Positions 1 to 9,051 of a stretch of DNA of 64,000 bases are shown here, one piece after another; position 1 is the first letter of the stretch; each line of letters starts with the position of its first letter. Source of the DNA: CAWJPW01 sp963844845 (GTDB lineage: Bacteria; Acidobacteriota; Thermoanaerobaculia; Thermoanaerobaculales; Sulfomarinibacteraceae); the NCBI GenBank assembly GCA_963844845.1, contig CAWJPW010000008.1:620001-684000 (forward strand), given 5' to 3'. The translations under genes were made by a program, and so were the position numbers. The notes below the pieces were generated by a model. That model saw only the letters and a list, made by a program, of their open reading frames with translations. It made no database searches and was not told the DNA's origin.

Positions 1-288
1 CTCGGCCGTTGAGAGCCCGGAGAGCACCGCCAACGCGGTGCGGGGTCCGACGCCCGCCACTGCGAGCAGCCGCTCGAAGGTCTCCTGCTCGGCGCGCTCG
101 GTAAAGCCGTACAGAGCGATGGCGTCGCTGCGCACGATGGTGTGGACCCAGAAGGTCGCCCGCTCGCTCCGCGCGAGCTCCTCGAAGGCGCGCAGGGTGG
201 TCCGTACCAGGTAGCCCACTCCGGCGACGTCCACCACCACCTCGCCCGGGCGGACCTGATGAAGCCGGCCCTCGAGGCGCCCGATCAT
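1..288 (-). CDS. ruvA: Holliday junction branch migration protein RuvA (N-terminal part, cut by window edge)
   Basis: The first 96 codons read MIGRLEGRLHQ and continue through VVDVAGVGYLV and a VAGVGPRTALAVLSG stretch. This is the OB-fold domain I of RuvA followed by the first helix-hairpin-helix of domain II. RuvA tetramers hold the Holliday junction and load the RuvB motor during recombinational repair. The gene runs off the left edge in frame, so domain III cannot be seen. The ATG lies four bases after the stop of the upstream PpiD-like gene, so the two are probably cotranscribed from the promoter at 2282-2310. Identification rests on the N-terminal motif and the GVGP hairpin. Confidence 0.9.
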   Translation of the reverse strand, partial: MIGRLEGRLHQVRPGEVVVDVAGVGYLVRTTLRAFEELARSERATFWVHTIVRSDAIALYGFTERAEQETFERLLAVAGVGPRTALAVLSGLSTAE

Positions 289-292
289 GTCA

Positions 293-2248
293 TCAGCTGC
301 TCTGGGTCTTGGGCGCGAAGCGGTCCATGAGCTGCTGGTTCACCGTGATGACCGTCGCGCGCATGCGTTCGTTGAGGATCGAGGTGAGCAGGTCGTTGAC
401 CCGCTGGGTCACCAGCCGCGCCCGTACCTGCGGCATCTCCTTCGCCATCTCGTCGGGTGTCACCGCGTCCAGCTTGGTGACCTTGACCACTAGGTAGCCA
501 CGCTCGCCGAGGGCCACCGGGTCGAGCACCCGATCCGGTGCGGCTGCGAACACCGCATCGTCGAGGCCGAGAGAGAGGCCGAGCCCCGGTATGGCGGTCC
601 CGCGACGATGCTGTGCCACCGGCGTCAGCGTGCTGCCGACCTCCTTGGCCAGCTCGGCGGGGTCGCCACCGCCGCGCCACTGGTCGGCGAGCTTGGCGGC
701 GGCCTGCTGAGCCAGTGCCAGCGCCTTGTCGCGGCGCACCTTGGCCACCACGTCGTCACGGATCTCGTCCAGCGGCGGCACGCCGGCCGGCTTGACCTCG
801 TCGAGCTGCCAGACGATGAACCCCCGGGGCACCGCCACCGGCCCGCCCACGTCGTCCACCTTCGCCTTGAACACCGCGGCGGAGAGCTCCGGGTTCTGGC
901 CCACCCCTGGAATGACCTCGTCGGCACCGAACGGCGGGCTCACGTTGAGCTCCACCGCGTCGTCCTTGTCAGCCAGGGCCTGCCAAGCCTCCTGGGTCGT
1001 CGGCTTGTCCTTCTCCACAGTGCGAGCGAGCGCCGCCGCACGGCTCTCGGCCTCGGCCGCAGCCCGACCCTCGAGGAGCTGGAAGCGCACCTCCTCGCGT
1101 ACCTCGTCGAGGGGTCGTTGACGCTGGGGCTGGAATCCTTCGACCTTGATGATGTGGTAGCCGAACTGGCTCTGGACCGGCCCGACGATGTCGCCGGGCT
1201 TGTGACCGAACACCGCGTCCTCAAACTCCTTGACCATGCGTCCGCGGGCGAACCAGCCGAGGTCGCCACCGTTGTCCTTGGAGGCCGGATCCTCAGAGTA
1301 CTTCTTGGCCAGCTCGGCAAAGTCGGCGCCGCTACGGGCGATCTTGGCCACCCCTTCGGCCTTGAGCTTGATCTCGGCCTTCTGGGCGTCAGTGGCCCCG
1401 GGGGGCACACGGAGCAGGATGTGCCGGGCGTGCGCCTTCTCGGGCTCCATGAAATCGCTCTTGTGCTCGTTGTAGTAGGCGGCGATCTCATCGTCGTTCA
1501 CCGGCAGGCTACGGCGCAGGGTGTTGGTCTCCACCACCAGATAGCGGATCACCCGCTGCTCGTCCCGCTTGAACTCGTCGGCGTGAGCCTTGTAATACGC
1601 CTCCACCTCGGTGTCCTCGGCCTGGACCTTGTCGAGAAACTGTCCGAAGCGCACCGGGATGATGTCGAGGTCGGCGGAGTCCTTGTCCTTTTGGATGGTC
1701 TCCCGCACGGTGGCGTCGCTCACCACCACGCCGCCCTCCAGCGACTGCCGCAGCTTCTCGATGAGGAGGTCGCTGCGCAGCTTGGTCTCGAACTCGTGGG
1801 TGGTGGTCTGGTTGGCGCGCAGGATACGGGCGTAGACGTCCTCGCCCACGAAGCTCCCGTTCTCGCGACGGAACGCCGGGAAGGAGAGGATCTGGTCCGT
1901 GAGCTCTTTCCTGGTCACCACCAGACCGGCGTGCTCGGCCTCCTGAACCATCAGCTCGCGCTGGATGAGCCGCTGCTTGGTCTGCTCGGCCAGGTTGATG
2001 CGATCACGTATCTGCTGCCACTTGGCACCATATACCGATTGAAAGCGTCGCTCGCTCTCGCGCATGTCCTGGAGGAACTCCTGCTCGCTCACCTGGCGAT
2101 CGCCGATGCGCAGGGCGACGTTGTCGCCGCCCCCGCCCGCACGACCACTTCCCCAGTCCACGAAGACCAGGGCGATGAACACGAACACCACGAACCAGAG
2201 AACCCATTTGAGGTTCTTCAGGTTGTCACGCATGTACTTGAGCGCCAT
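293..2248 (-). CDS. ppiD: PpiD/SurA-type membrane-anchored periplasmic peptidyl-prolyl isomerase
   Basis: This 651-aa protein has one N-terminal membrane anchor (about residues 13-32), then a SurA_N/PpiD-like helical chaperone region (about 45-190). A parvulin rotamase domain follows at about 265-370, containing HARHILLRV, GGDLGWF and FGYHIIKV. The C-terminal region continues the PpiD architecture. Size and single-anchor topology match PpiD, a periplasmic chaperone that helps newly translocated outer-membrane proteins fold; SurA itself would carry a cleaved signal peptide. The start is supported by AGGAGG five bases upstream of the ATG. The gene is divergent from the FecR/mre operon and is followed four bases later by ruvA. 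PpiD is the best family name; a general SurA_N-domain isomerase is the alternative. Confidence 0.82.
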   Translation of the reverse strand: MALKYMRDNLKNLKWVLWFVVFVFIALVFVDWGSGRAGGGGDNVALRIGDRQVSEQEFLQDMRESERRFQSVYGAKWQQIRDRINLAEQTKQRLIQRELMVQEAEHAGLVVTRKELTDQILSFPAFRRENGSFVGEDVYARILRANQTTTHEFETKLRSDLLIEKLRQSLEGGVVVSDATVRETIQKDKDSADLDIIPVRFGQFLDKVQAEDTEVEAYYKAHADEFKRDEQRVIRYLVVETNTLRRSLPVNDDEIAAYYNEHKSDFMEPEKAHARHILLRVPPGATDAQKAEIKLKAEGVAKIARSGADFAELAKKYSEDPASKDNGGDLGWFARGRMVKEFEDAVFGHKPGDIVGPVQSQFGYHIIKVEGFQPQRQRPLDEVREEVRFQLLEGRAAAEAESRAAALARTVEKDKPTTQEAWQALADKDDAVELNVSPPFGADEVIPGVGQNPELSAAVFKAKVDDVGGPVAVPRGFIVWQLDEVKPAGVPPLDEIRDDVVAKVRRDKALALAQQAAAKLADQWRGGGDPAELAKEVGSTLTPVAQHRRGTAIPGLGLSLGLDDAVFAAAPDRVLDPVALGERGYLVVKVTKLDAVTPDEMAKEMPQVRARLVTQRVNDLLTSILNERMRATVITVNQQLMDRFAPKTQSS

Positions 2249-2281
2249 AGGGGCCTCCTGCAGCCAGCCTCAGGACTGCGA

Positions 2282-2310
2282 AGTGTAGCCGACCGCCTCC
2301 TCCTCTGCAA
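2282..2310 (-). promoter_or_regulatory. Sigma70-like promoter for ppiD-ruvA
   Basis: On the minus strand TTGCAG (2310-2305) and TACACT (2287-2282) are separated by 17 bp. The predicted transcription start lies about 30 bases before the ppiD ATG. The call is by hexamer match and spacing only. Confidence 0.5.
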
Positions 2311-2338
2311 CCTCAATCACGCGACGACCTTGCGTTGC

Positions 2339-2367
2339 TTGCTGGCCCCTCGTCGTCGTGCTACCGT
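2339..2367 (+). promoter_or_regulatory. Possible promoter for the FecR-mreBCD operon
   Basis: TTGCTG (2339-2344) and TACCGT (2362-2367) are spaced by 17 bp on the plus strand. If real, transcription would begin near 2374, which argues against translation starting as early as 2358. The hexamers are imperfect, so support is weak. Confidence 0.3.
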
Positions 2368-2390
2368 TGCGCGGGGAGGACTTAACCACC

Positions 2391-3815
2391 GTGGCGAGGG
2401 GAATTGAGATCGACTGGGTCGTGGTTCGCGTGCACACCCTGCGCCGACTTCTCGCCCTGGCCGCCACTGCCCTGGTGGCGGCCGCCCTGCTCGGTTTCGC
2501 GTACAGCCGCCTGCACCTGCCTCCCCAAGTTCAGGCGCGCAGGGCCATCGAGAAGGCCGAGCACGCCCGCGCCCAGGTCAAGGTGGCCTCCGTCCCCGAG
2601 GTCTGGAGTGGCGAGCTGGCCCAGGCGGTGGGTCAGCTGGATGGGGCACGCCAGGCCTACACGGGCGAGCGCTGGACGCAGGCCCAGGACCTCGCCAGCG
2701 CCGCACGGCAACGCTTCGAGGCGCTGCTCGGCGCCGGCGACCGCCAGGTGGTGGGCGCGGGCCAGATTTTCACCCTCGACGGCAGCGTCTCGGTACAACG
2801 GGCGGGCAAGCCCGAGTGGCTCAACGCCCACGAGCGGATGCCGATCTTCAACGGCGACTTCGTGCGCACCGGGTCCGACGGCTCCGCCGAGATCCTGTTC
2901 TCGGACGGGAGTCTCTACCGCATCGCTCCCAACACCCTGCTGGAGATCCACAACCCCGTCCAGGAGCGCGGCAGCGGCACGGTCAAGATGGTAGTGGGGC
3001 GGATCAACGTCTACACCTCGGCTGCACCCTCGACGGTGACCACCGACGTGGTGTCCACCAAGGTGGAGCGCGACAGCCGGGTGGCGGTGAATGTCGCCGA
3101 GGACGACCACCGCACCGAAGTGGCCGCCTACTCCGGCAGCGCCCGGGTCACCAACCCCAGCGGCGAGGAGGTCCTCCTCGGCAACCGCGAGCAGGTCGTT
3201 TCGGCGGCCGACGGTAGATTCTCCGCCAAGGGACGACTCCCCAGCCCACCCTTGCTGCTGGAGCCTCGCAACAACGCCGCCTTCGAGCTCGAGAGCGAGC
3301 CGGTGATCGTGATTCGCTGGCGGTACCCCTCGTCCTCGACCACCGGCGTGCACCTCCAGGTGAGCCGCTCCAAGCGCTTCATCGCGGGAACCATGGATGT
3401 AGATGCGACACGCTTCGATCGCGACCAGGCCCGGCTCAAGGCCGTGGCGGCCGGCACCTATTACTGGCGCCTGGCCGGCGTGGACGGCGACGGTCAACGG
3501 TCGGAGTGGAGCACGGTGCGGCGCTTCCAGGTGCTGAGCAGCGCCCGCCACGTCGTCATCGAGGACCGGACTCCGCCCGAGCTCGACGTGGAGCCGGCCA
3601 GCCAGATGGGCCACCTCTTCATCGTCGAGGGGCACACCGAGGTGGGCGCCAGCGTCACCGTCAACGGCGAGTCGGTGGACGTCGACGGCGACGGCCACTT
3701 CCGCAAGGCCGTCGAGGTCACTGAAGAAGGTTGGAATGACCTGATCGTCGAGGCGGTAGATCCGGCCGGGAACCATTCCGAACGCCGCCAGCGCGTGTTC
3801 GTGGAGGTCTTTTGA
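2391..3815 (+). CDS. FecR-domain surface protein with C-terminal Ig-like repeat, coupled to mreB
   Basis: From the chosen GTG (GGGGAGG about 11 bases upstream) this is a 474-aa protein. A hydrophobic segment at about residues 25-45 looks like an uncleaved anchor or signal. A helical linker follows, then a FecR domain whose core includes GDFVRTGSDGSAEILFSDGS and IAPNTLLEI. Next comes a fibronectin-like region around YYWRLAGVDGDGQRSEWS, and then an Ig-like module around VEGHTEVGASVTVNGESV near the C terminus. FecR domains occur in periplasmic signalling and in cell-surface peptidoglycan or polysaccharide proteins. No sigma factor or TonB receptor is adjacent. Its TGA overlaps the mreB ATG, so it is translated with the elongasome genes. 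The role is unknown; the exact start (2358, 2391 or 2421) is uncertain. Confidence 0.8.
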   Translation: MARGIEIDWVVVRVHTLRRLLALAATALVAAALLGFAYSRLHLPPQVQARRAIEKAEHARAQVKVASVPEVWSGELAQAVGQLDGARQAYTGERWTQAQDLASAARQRFEALLGAGDRQVVGAGQIFTLDGSVSVQRAGKPEWLNAHERMPIFNGDFVRTGSDGSAEILFSDGSLYRIAPNTLLEIHNPVQERGSGTVKMVVGRINVYTSAAPSTVTTDVVSTKVERDSRVAVNVAEDDHRTEVAAYSGSARVTNPSGEEVLLGNREQVVSAADGRFSAKGRLPSPPLLLEPRNNAAFELESEPVIVIRWRYPSSSTTGVHLQVSRSKRFIAGTMDVDATRFDRDQARLKAVAAGTYYWRLAGVDGDGQRSEWSTVRRFQVLSSARHVVIEDRTPPELDVEPASQMGHLFIVEGHTEVGASVTVNGESVDVDGDGHFRKAVEVTEEGWNDLIVEAVDPAGNHSERRQRVFVEVF

Positions 3816-4840
3816 TGCGTCTGTCCAGCCTGCTCGGGCTGTTCTCCTCCGACCTGGCCATCGACCTGGGCACTGCCACGACGCTGGTGTACGTGCGCAG
3901 CCGTGGCATCGTTGTCGTCGAGCCGTCCATCGTCGCTGTCAACCGCGTCACGAACCGGGTGGAGGCAGTGGGCAGCAAGGCCAAGGAGATGCTCGGCAAG
4001 ACCCCGACCTACATTCAGGCCATCCGGCCGATGAAGGACGGCGTCATCGCCGATTTCGAGGTCACCGAGCGGATGCTCGACTACTTCATCAAGAAGGCGC
4101 ACGGCCGCTCGTTGTTCGTGCGCCCCCGCATCGTCATCTCGGTCCCGTCCGAGATCACCCAGGTTGAGAAGCGGGCGGTCAAGGATACAGCGCTCAAGGC
4201 CGGCGCCAGCGAGGTCTACCTCATCGAGCAGGCGATGGCGGCGGCAATCGGCGCGGGTCTGCCGATCACCGAGCCTTCAGGCAACATGATTGTCGACATC
4301 GGCGGCGGCACCACCGACGTGGCGGTGATCTCGCTGGCCGGAGTGGTGTACTCACGCTCGGTGCGGGTCGCAGGCAACGAGATGGACGAGGCGATCATCC
4401 AGTACATCAAGAGGAAGTACAACCTGCTCATCGGCGAGCGCTCGGCCGAGCAGATCAAGATCGAGATCGGCTCGGCGTACCCCCTCGAGCAGCCGCTGGC
4501 CATGGAGATCAAGGGCCGCGACCTGGTGGAAGGAGTGCCGAAGAACCTCACGATCACCGACGAGGAGATCCGCGAGGCCCTGGCCGAGACCATCGCCACC
4601 ATCGTCGACACGGTGCGCAACGCGCTGGAGCGAACACCGCCCGAGCTGTCTGCCGACATCATGGACAAGGGCATCATCCTGGCGGGTGGCGGATCGCTGC
4701 TCAAGAACCTGGACAAGCGGCTGCGCGAAGAGACCGGCCTGCCGGTGGCGCACTGCGAAGATCCCGGCTCCGCGGTGGTCCGCGGCACCGGCAAGATGCT
4801 CACCAACATCGATCTACTGCGCAAGATCGCCATCACCTGA
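3815..4840 (+). CDS. mreB: Rod-shape-determining actin homologue MreB
   Basis: This 341-aa protein belongs to the MreB/actin fold. It has the phosphate-1 loop DLAIDLGTATTLVY near the N terminus, the phosphate-2 motif VDIGGGTTDVAVISL in the middle, and the adenosine motif IILAGGGSLLKNLD near the C terminus. MreB filaments under the inner membrane position the elongation machinery for lateral peptidoglycan synthesis. The ATG at 3815 overlaps the preceding stop (TGATG); a TTG one codon earlier is possible. It is the first of the classical mreB-mreC-mreD-PBP2-rodA set, all tightly spaced here. Confidence 0.97.
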   Translation: MRLSSLLGLFSSDLAIDLGTATTLVYVRSRGIVVVEPSIVAVNRVTNRVEAVGSKAKEMLGKTPTYIQAIRPMKDGVIADFEVTERMLDYFIKKAHGRSLFVRPRIVISVPSEITQVEKRAVKDTALKAGASEVYLIEQAMAAAIGAGLPITEPSGNMIVDIGGGTTDVAVISLAGVVYSRSVRVAGNEMDEAIIQYIKRKYNLLIGERSAEQIKIEIGSAYPLEQPLAMEIKGRDLVEGVPKNLTITDEEIREALAETIATIVDTVRNALERTPPELSADIMDKGIILAGGGSLLKNLDKRLREETGLPVAHCEDPGSAVVRGTGKMLTNIDLLRKIAIT

Positions 4841-4841
4841 G

Positions 4842-5666
4842 GTGTTCGAGACACGTCCCCGCCTGGTGCAGGTCCTGCTGATCTGGCTGCTCCTGGAGCT
4901 GGTTGCGGCGGGTCAGGCACAGCACGGCGGCGGCAGCGTGCTGGGGGGATGGCTGCACACCGCCACCCAGCCGCTCACCCGCAGCGGTGGCGCCGTGGTG
5001 GCCGTGGTGCGCGATCTCGTATGGGGCCTGGGCAACCAGCAGGAGCTCCTGCGCCAGCTGCAGGAGCAGGAAGAGGAGCTCGAGCAGTGCCGTGCCGAGC
5101 GCAACCTCCTCAGCGAGGACGCCGCCACCCTGCGTGAGGCGCTCAGCCTGCCCTCCACCCTGCCCCTCCTGAGCGATACCGGTGTGGTCGGCCGCTGCCT
5201 CTATCGCAACCTCGGGCTCGGCACCATGGAGGTCACCGGCGGACGCGTTCAGGGTGTCGCCCCGGACACCGCAGTGGTGGCGAGCGGCGGACTGGTGGGC
5301 CGGGTCACCCGGGTGGCCGGCCGAACCTGCTGGATCGAGCTCCTCACCAGCGCTGCCGCCGGAGTTGCGGTGCGCACTGCCGCCGGTGGCGTCGCCGGCA
5401 TCGCCGTGGGAACGGAGGGCGGCCTCCTGCAGGTTCATTATGTGCCGCGACGTGCCCAGATCCTGCGCGGCACCTCGCTCCTCACCAGCGGCGAGGACGG
5501 GATCTACCCACCCGGGCTCCCAGTCGCCAGCGTCGTCACCGTGCGCGAGGGCAGCGGACCCTTCCTCAACGTGGTCGCCGCCCCGGCCGCGGACTTGGCG
5601 CATCTGCGGGTCGTGGTCCTGCTCACGAACTGGCCGGCGTCCCCCCCGACGGGGACGGCTCCGTGA
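4842..5666 (+). CDS. mreC: Rod-shape-determining protein MreC
   Basis: This 274-aa protein has one N-terminal membrane helix (VLLIWLLLELVAA). A coiled coil follows, rich in Q, E and L (about residues 55-100). The periplasmic beta-barrel domain contains GVAPDTAVVASGGLVGRV and LLTSGEDGIYPPGLPV, which are typical MreC blocks. MreC links MreB and MreD to PBP2 and activates it. The GTG start two bases after the mreB stop was chosen because the membrane segment begins soon after it and nothing upstream resembles MreC; the longer reading frame only overlaps mreB. Confidence 0.92.
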   Translation: MFETRPRLVQVLLIWLLLELVAAGQAQHGGGSVLGGWLHTATQPLTRSGGAVVAVVRDLVWGLGNQQELLRQLQEQEEELEQCRAERNLLSEDAATLREALSLPSTLPLLSDTGVVGRCLYRNLGLGTMEVTGGRVQGVAPDTAVVASGGLVGRVTRVAGRTCWIELLTSAAAGVAVRTAAGGVAGIAVGTEGGLLQVHYVPRRAQILRGTSLLTSGEDGIYPPGLPVASVVTVREGSGPFLNVVAAPAADLAHLRVVVLLTNWPASPPTGTAP

Positions 5667-6157
5667 CCACCGCCCTCCTGGTACTGCTCAGCCTGGTGGC
5701 CCAACGCGTCCTGGGCGCGCCAGGTCTGCCTCCCGCTTTGGCGCTGCTCATCGTCCCCGCGATATGGGTCGTGTGGCCGACGATGACGAGGCACGGAGGC
5801 CTCGGCTTCTGGCCGGCTCTGGCTCTGGGTCTCGCCTGGGACCTGCTCATGGGCCCGGTTGTTGGGCCCGGGGGGGTGGCGTGGAGCGCGGCTGCCATCG
5901 CAGTGACAGCCGTCGCGACCCTGGTGGCAGACCGCTCGCCCCGCGCATGGGTTCTGTGCGGCGCCCTGGCTGCCTTGGTGGTCATCGTCGGCCGCCACCT
6001 GATGCTGCTGCCCCTGGGGCTCGCCGGGGACCTCTCCTTCACCACGCTGGCGCTGGGCGTGACCCTCACTGGCGGATGGTGCGGCCTGGTGGGGTGGATT
6101 CGCGCGGTGGACCCTTCCGGGCGACTGCAGGGCTACCGACGGCGAAGGCTCCGCTAG
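5663..6157 (+). CDS. mreD: Rod-shape-determining membrane protein MreD
   Basis: This 164-aa, strongly hydrophobic protein has about five membrane segments and a basic C-terminal tail ending YRRRRLR. Sequence conservation in MreD is low, so the call rests on topology, length and its place between mreC (four-base GTGA overlap) and the PBP2 gene. MreD is an inner-membrane component of the elongasome. The next gene starts immediately after its TAG stop. Confidence 0.85.
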   Translation: MTTALLVLLSLVAQRVLGAPGLPPALALLIVPAIWVVWPTMTRHGGLGFWPALALGLAWDLLMGPVVGPGGVAWSAAAIAVTAVATLVADRSPRAWVLCGALAALVVIVGRHLMLLPLGLAGDLSFTTLALGVTLTGGWCGLVGWIRAVDPSGRLQGYRRRRLR

Positions 6158-7927
6158 ATGCGCATCCGCGACGACCTCTCGCCCCTCCGCCGCCGAACCT
6201 CGGCCCTTTTCGTGGTCGTGCTCGCAGCCCTCGCGCTGCTCAGCCTGCGCCTTGCCGAGCTCCAGCTCTTCGACGGTGCGCACTGGCGACGCATGGCCGA
6301 GAACAACCGTCTGCGGCGGCTGCCGGTGGAGGCGCCCCGCGGGAGGATCTACGACCGCGCCGGCAATCTCCTCGCCGACAATCTTCCGGCGTTTCGGCTC
6401 CTGCTCTACCCCGACGAGGCGCGGGCCCTGGATAGGACAGTCCTGTTCCTGCGCCGCACCGTCGGTCTCGAGCTCACGGAGCTCCCGAAGCGCTTGGCCC
6501 GCGGCACCCAGTGGCTGGCCCCGGTCGTCGTGGCCGAAGGTCTGAGTTGGCGCCAGGTGGCGGTGGTGCGTGCTCATCAGAGCGACTACCCGGAGCTTTC
6601 GGTGGTGAGCGGCGTGCAGCGAGTCTACCCGGATGGGCCGCTCACGGCCCACGCGGTGGGCTACCTGCGGCTCGCCTCCCAGGAGGAGATGGTGGCGCAC
6701 CCCGAGCTCGGCCCCGACACGCTGGTGGGTGCCACCGGCGTGGAGGCCCTGGTGAACCACGTCCTGGCTGGGCGCGACGGAGAGCGCCGCCTGGTCGTGA
6801 GCGCAGCGGGCCAACAGCTCAGCTTGCTGGGCGAGGCCCCGCCCCAGGCCGGTACGGATGTCACCCTCACTCTCGACCTCGCACTCCAGCGGGTCGCCGC
6901 TCGGGCGTTGGGCGACCACGCTGGCGCGGTGGTCGCGCTCGACCCACGGACTGGCGCCGTGCGGGTTCTGTACTCCGCACCTTCCTTCGACCCCGACCTG
7001 TTCACCGGACGACTGACCCGCTCGGAGTGGACCGAGCTGCGTGACGACCCCGGACACCCGCTGCAGGACCGCTGTGTCCAGGGGCTCTACCCTCCCGGCT
7101 CCACCATCAAGCCGTTCTTCGCCCTTGCCGGCCTGTCCTCCGGCGCGGTGAGCCCTGCGTTCACGGTGAATTGCCACGGCGGCGTAACGCTCTTCGGCAG
7201 CTACTTCCGCTGCTGGGTGCGTTCGGGGCACGGCCTGGTGCGCTTCCGGCGCTCCCTCGAGGTCTCCTGCGACACCTTCTACTACATGCTCGGCCAACGT
7301 CTCGGCATCGACACCATGGCCGAGTGGCTGGGCCGCTTCGGCTTTGGTTCGGTGACCGGGCTGGGCTTCGCCGGCGAGCGCAGTGGCCTGGTGGGGACTC
7401 CCGCCTGGAGCGAGCGGGTGCGCGGCGAGCCCTGGTACCCCGGCACCACGGTCTCGTACTCCATTGGCCAGGGTCCGCTTCTCACCACACCGCTGCAGCT
7501 GGCTCGGGGGTTTGCTCTCATCGCCAACGGAGGCCGGCTCGTGCAGCCTTACCTGGTGGAGCGGCAGGACGCCTCCTCGCCGTCGCGGGTGGAGATCGAT
7601 CCCGCCGCGCTGGCTCTGGTGAGGGAGGGTCTCGCCCTGGTGGTACACGGAAGCGAGGGGACCGCCCGGAGGCTGGCGCCACTCCCGGTGGCGGGCAAGA
7701 CCGGGACGGCGCAGGTCGCCGCCCTGCGCGAGGGGGTGAAGGTGCAGGATCTGGAGGAGCGCCTGCGCCACCACGCCCTGTTCGTAGGCTGGGGCCCACT
7801 GGAAGATCCCTCTCTGGTCGTTGCCGTGGTGGTGGAGCACGGCGGCAGCGGCGGCGGAGTGGCGGCGCCGGTGGCGGAAAGCGTGCTGCGCGCAGCCCTG
7901 GCAGGCAGCGAGGAGGCAAGTCCGTGA
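6158..7927 (+). CDS. mrdA: Penicillin-binding protein 2 (elongasome transpeptidase)
   Basis: This is a 589-aa class B PBP. A single N-terminal membrane anchor (about residues 15-35) is followed by a dimerization/pedestal region with EAPRGRIYDRAGNLLADN. The transpeptidase domain has the nucleophile motif STIK near residue 315, SCD in the SxN position near 370, and KTGTAQ near 514. It cross-links peptidoglycan during lateral wall growth together with RodA. It starts directly after mreD and precedes rodA by 47 bases, the conserved arrangement for PBP2. All catalytic motifs are present. Confidence 0.95.
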   Translation: MRIRDDLSPLRRRTSALFVVVLAALALLSLRLAELQLFDGAHWRRMAENNRLRRLPVEAPRGRIYDRAGNLLADNLPAFRLLLYPDEARALDRTVLFLRRTVGLELTELPKRLARGTQWLAPVVVAEGLSWRQVAVVRAHQSDYPELSVVSGVQRVYPDGPLTAHAVGYLRLASQEEMVAHPELGPDTLVGATGVEALVNHVLAGRDGERRLVVSAAGQQLSLLGEAPPQAGTDVTLTLDLALQRVAARALGDHAGAVVALDPRTGAVRVLYSAPSFDPDLFTGRLTRSEWTELRDDPGHPLQDRCVQGLYPPGSTIKPFFALAGLSSGAVSPAFTVNCHGGVTLFGSYFRCWVRSGHGLVRFRRSLEVSCDTFYYMLGQRLGIDTMAEWLGRFGFGSVTGLGFAGERSGLVGTPAWSERVRGEPWYPGTTVSYSIGQGPLLTTPLQLARGFALIANGGRLVQPYLVERQDASSPSRVEIDPAALALVREGLALVVHGSEGTARRLAPLPVAGKTGTAQVAALREGVKVQDLEERLRHHALFVGWGPLEDPSLVVAVVVEHGGSGGGVAAPVAESVLRAALAGSEEASP

Positions 7928-7974
7928 GGCAGCAGCGTCTTTCTGGTGCCCGGCGGGCACGCTAGACTACCATC

Positions 7975-9051
7975 GTGGCGCATCGTCTCGATCCTTGGCT
8001 GGCGTTGGCGGTTCTCGCCGTGCTCGGCGCGTCGCTGACGACGCTGAACGCCCTCGATAGGGTCATGGGCGCCAGGCTGCTGCTACGGCAGCTAGTGTGG
8101 GGCGTGCTGGGCCTCGCCCTGCTGTGGCTCGTCTCCCGCGTGCATGTGACCCTGCTGCGCCGGGCAGCTCCGGCGCTCTACGGCGTCTCGCTGGCGCTCC
8201 TCGCGGCAGTGCTCGTGGCCGGGGAGGTCAGGGGCGGTAACCGGGCCTGGTTCGCGGTGGGACCGCTCACCGTCCAGCCCAGCGAGTTCGCCCGGGTGGG
8301 GACCATCTTGATGGTTGCGGCGTGGCTCGCCGGCCGCGAGGGTCACCGCCTCTCCGCCTGGGAGGCGGTGCGCCTGGTGGGGCTGGTCGCTCTGCCCATG
8401 GCCATGGTGCTGGCCGAGCCTGACCTCGGGGTCGCGCTCACCTACCTCCCAATCGCCGTTGCCGGCCTGTGGCTGGGCGGCCTGGACATGCGCCTGTGGG
8501 TGGTGCTGGCGCTCGCCGCCGTCCTCGGGGCGGGTCTGGCCTGGCAGCTCGCACTCAAACCGTATCAGAAGGAGCGCCTTCTCACGCTGGTGGACCCCGA
8601 GCGCGATCCCTACGGGGCCGGCTACCAGGTGCGTCAGTCGAAGATTGCGGTGGGCTCGGGCCGGCTGATGGGCTCGGGGCTCGGCCGCGGCACACAGTCG
8701 ACCCTGCGCTTCCTTCCCGCCCAGCACACCGACTTCGTCTTCGCCGCCTGGGCCGAGGCCACCGGGTTCGTCGGCTCGGTGGCGGTACTGCTCGCCTACG
8801 CCTTGCTTTTTGGCCGCATCGGCGTCGCAGCGGTGGCGGCCGAGAGCCGCCATGGAGCGATCCTCGCCACGTTGGTGGGAGCCTGGCTCGCCTTCCAGGT
8901 ACTGGTGAACGTCGGCATGGTCGTCGGCTGGATGCCGACCACCGGGATCACGCTGCCGCTGCTCAGCTACGGTGGGTCCTCCTTCATCGCCTGCTGTCTC
9001 GGCCTCGGGATCGTGCAGGCGGTGTGGAACAGCCGGCTGGTCAACCAATGA
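7975..9051 (+). CDS. rodA: SEDS-family peptidoglycan glycosyltransferase RodA
   Basis: This 358-aa protein has about ten membrane segments. SEDS signatures are visible: GGNRAWFAVGPLTVQPSEF, AEPDLGVALTYLPI with the catalytic-loop Asp of the WxxxDxG-like segment, QSKIAVGSGRLMGSGLGRGTQ, and the C-terminal TGITLPLLSYGGSS. RodA polymerizes lipid II into glycan strands in complex with PBP2. The GTG start at 7975 follows PBP2 by 47 bases and gives an N terminus right before the first helix. The stop overlaps the RNase G start (ATGA). Confidence 0.95.
   Translation: MAHRLDPWLALAVLAVLGASLTTLNALDRVMGARLLLRQLVWGVLGLALLWLVSRVHVTLLRRAAPALYGVSLALLAAVLVAGEVRGGNRAWFAVGPLTVQPSEFARVGTILMVAAWLAGREGHRLSAWEAVRLVGLVALPMAMVLAEPDLGVALTYLPIAVAGLWLGGLDMRLWVVLALAAVLGAGLAWQLALKPYQKERLLTLVDPERDPYGAGYQVRQSKIAVGSGRLMGSGLGRGTQSTLRFLPAQHTDFVFAAWAEATGFVGSVAVLLAYALLFGRIGVAAVAAESRHGAILATLVGAWLAFQVLVNVGMVVGWMPTTGITLPLLSYGGSSFIACCLGLGIVQAVWNSRLVNQ

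Noticed and set aside
608..2407. 599-aa open frame on the plus strand
   Set aside because: It lies antisense to the PpiD-like gene. The leucine/histidine/valine-rich translation is typical of the mirror frame of a GC-rich gene, and no family motif is visible.
5504..7960. 818-aa open frame on the minus strand
   Set aside because: Antisense to mreC, mreD and PBP2; low-complexity composition and no motif.
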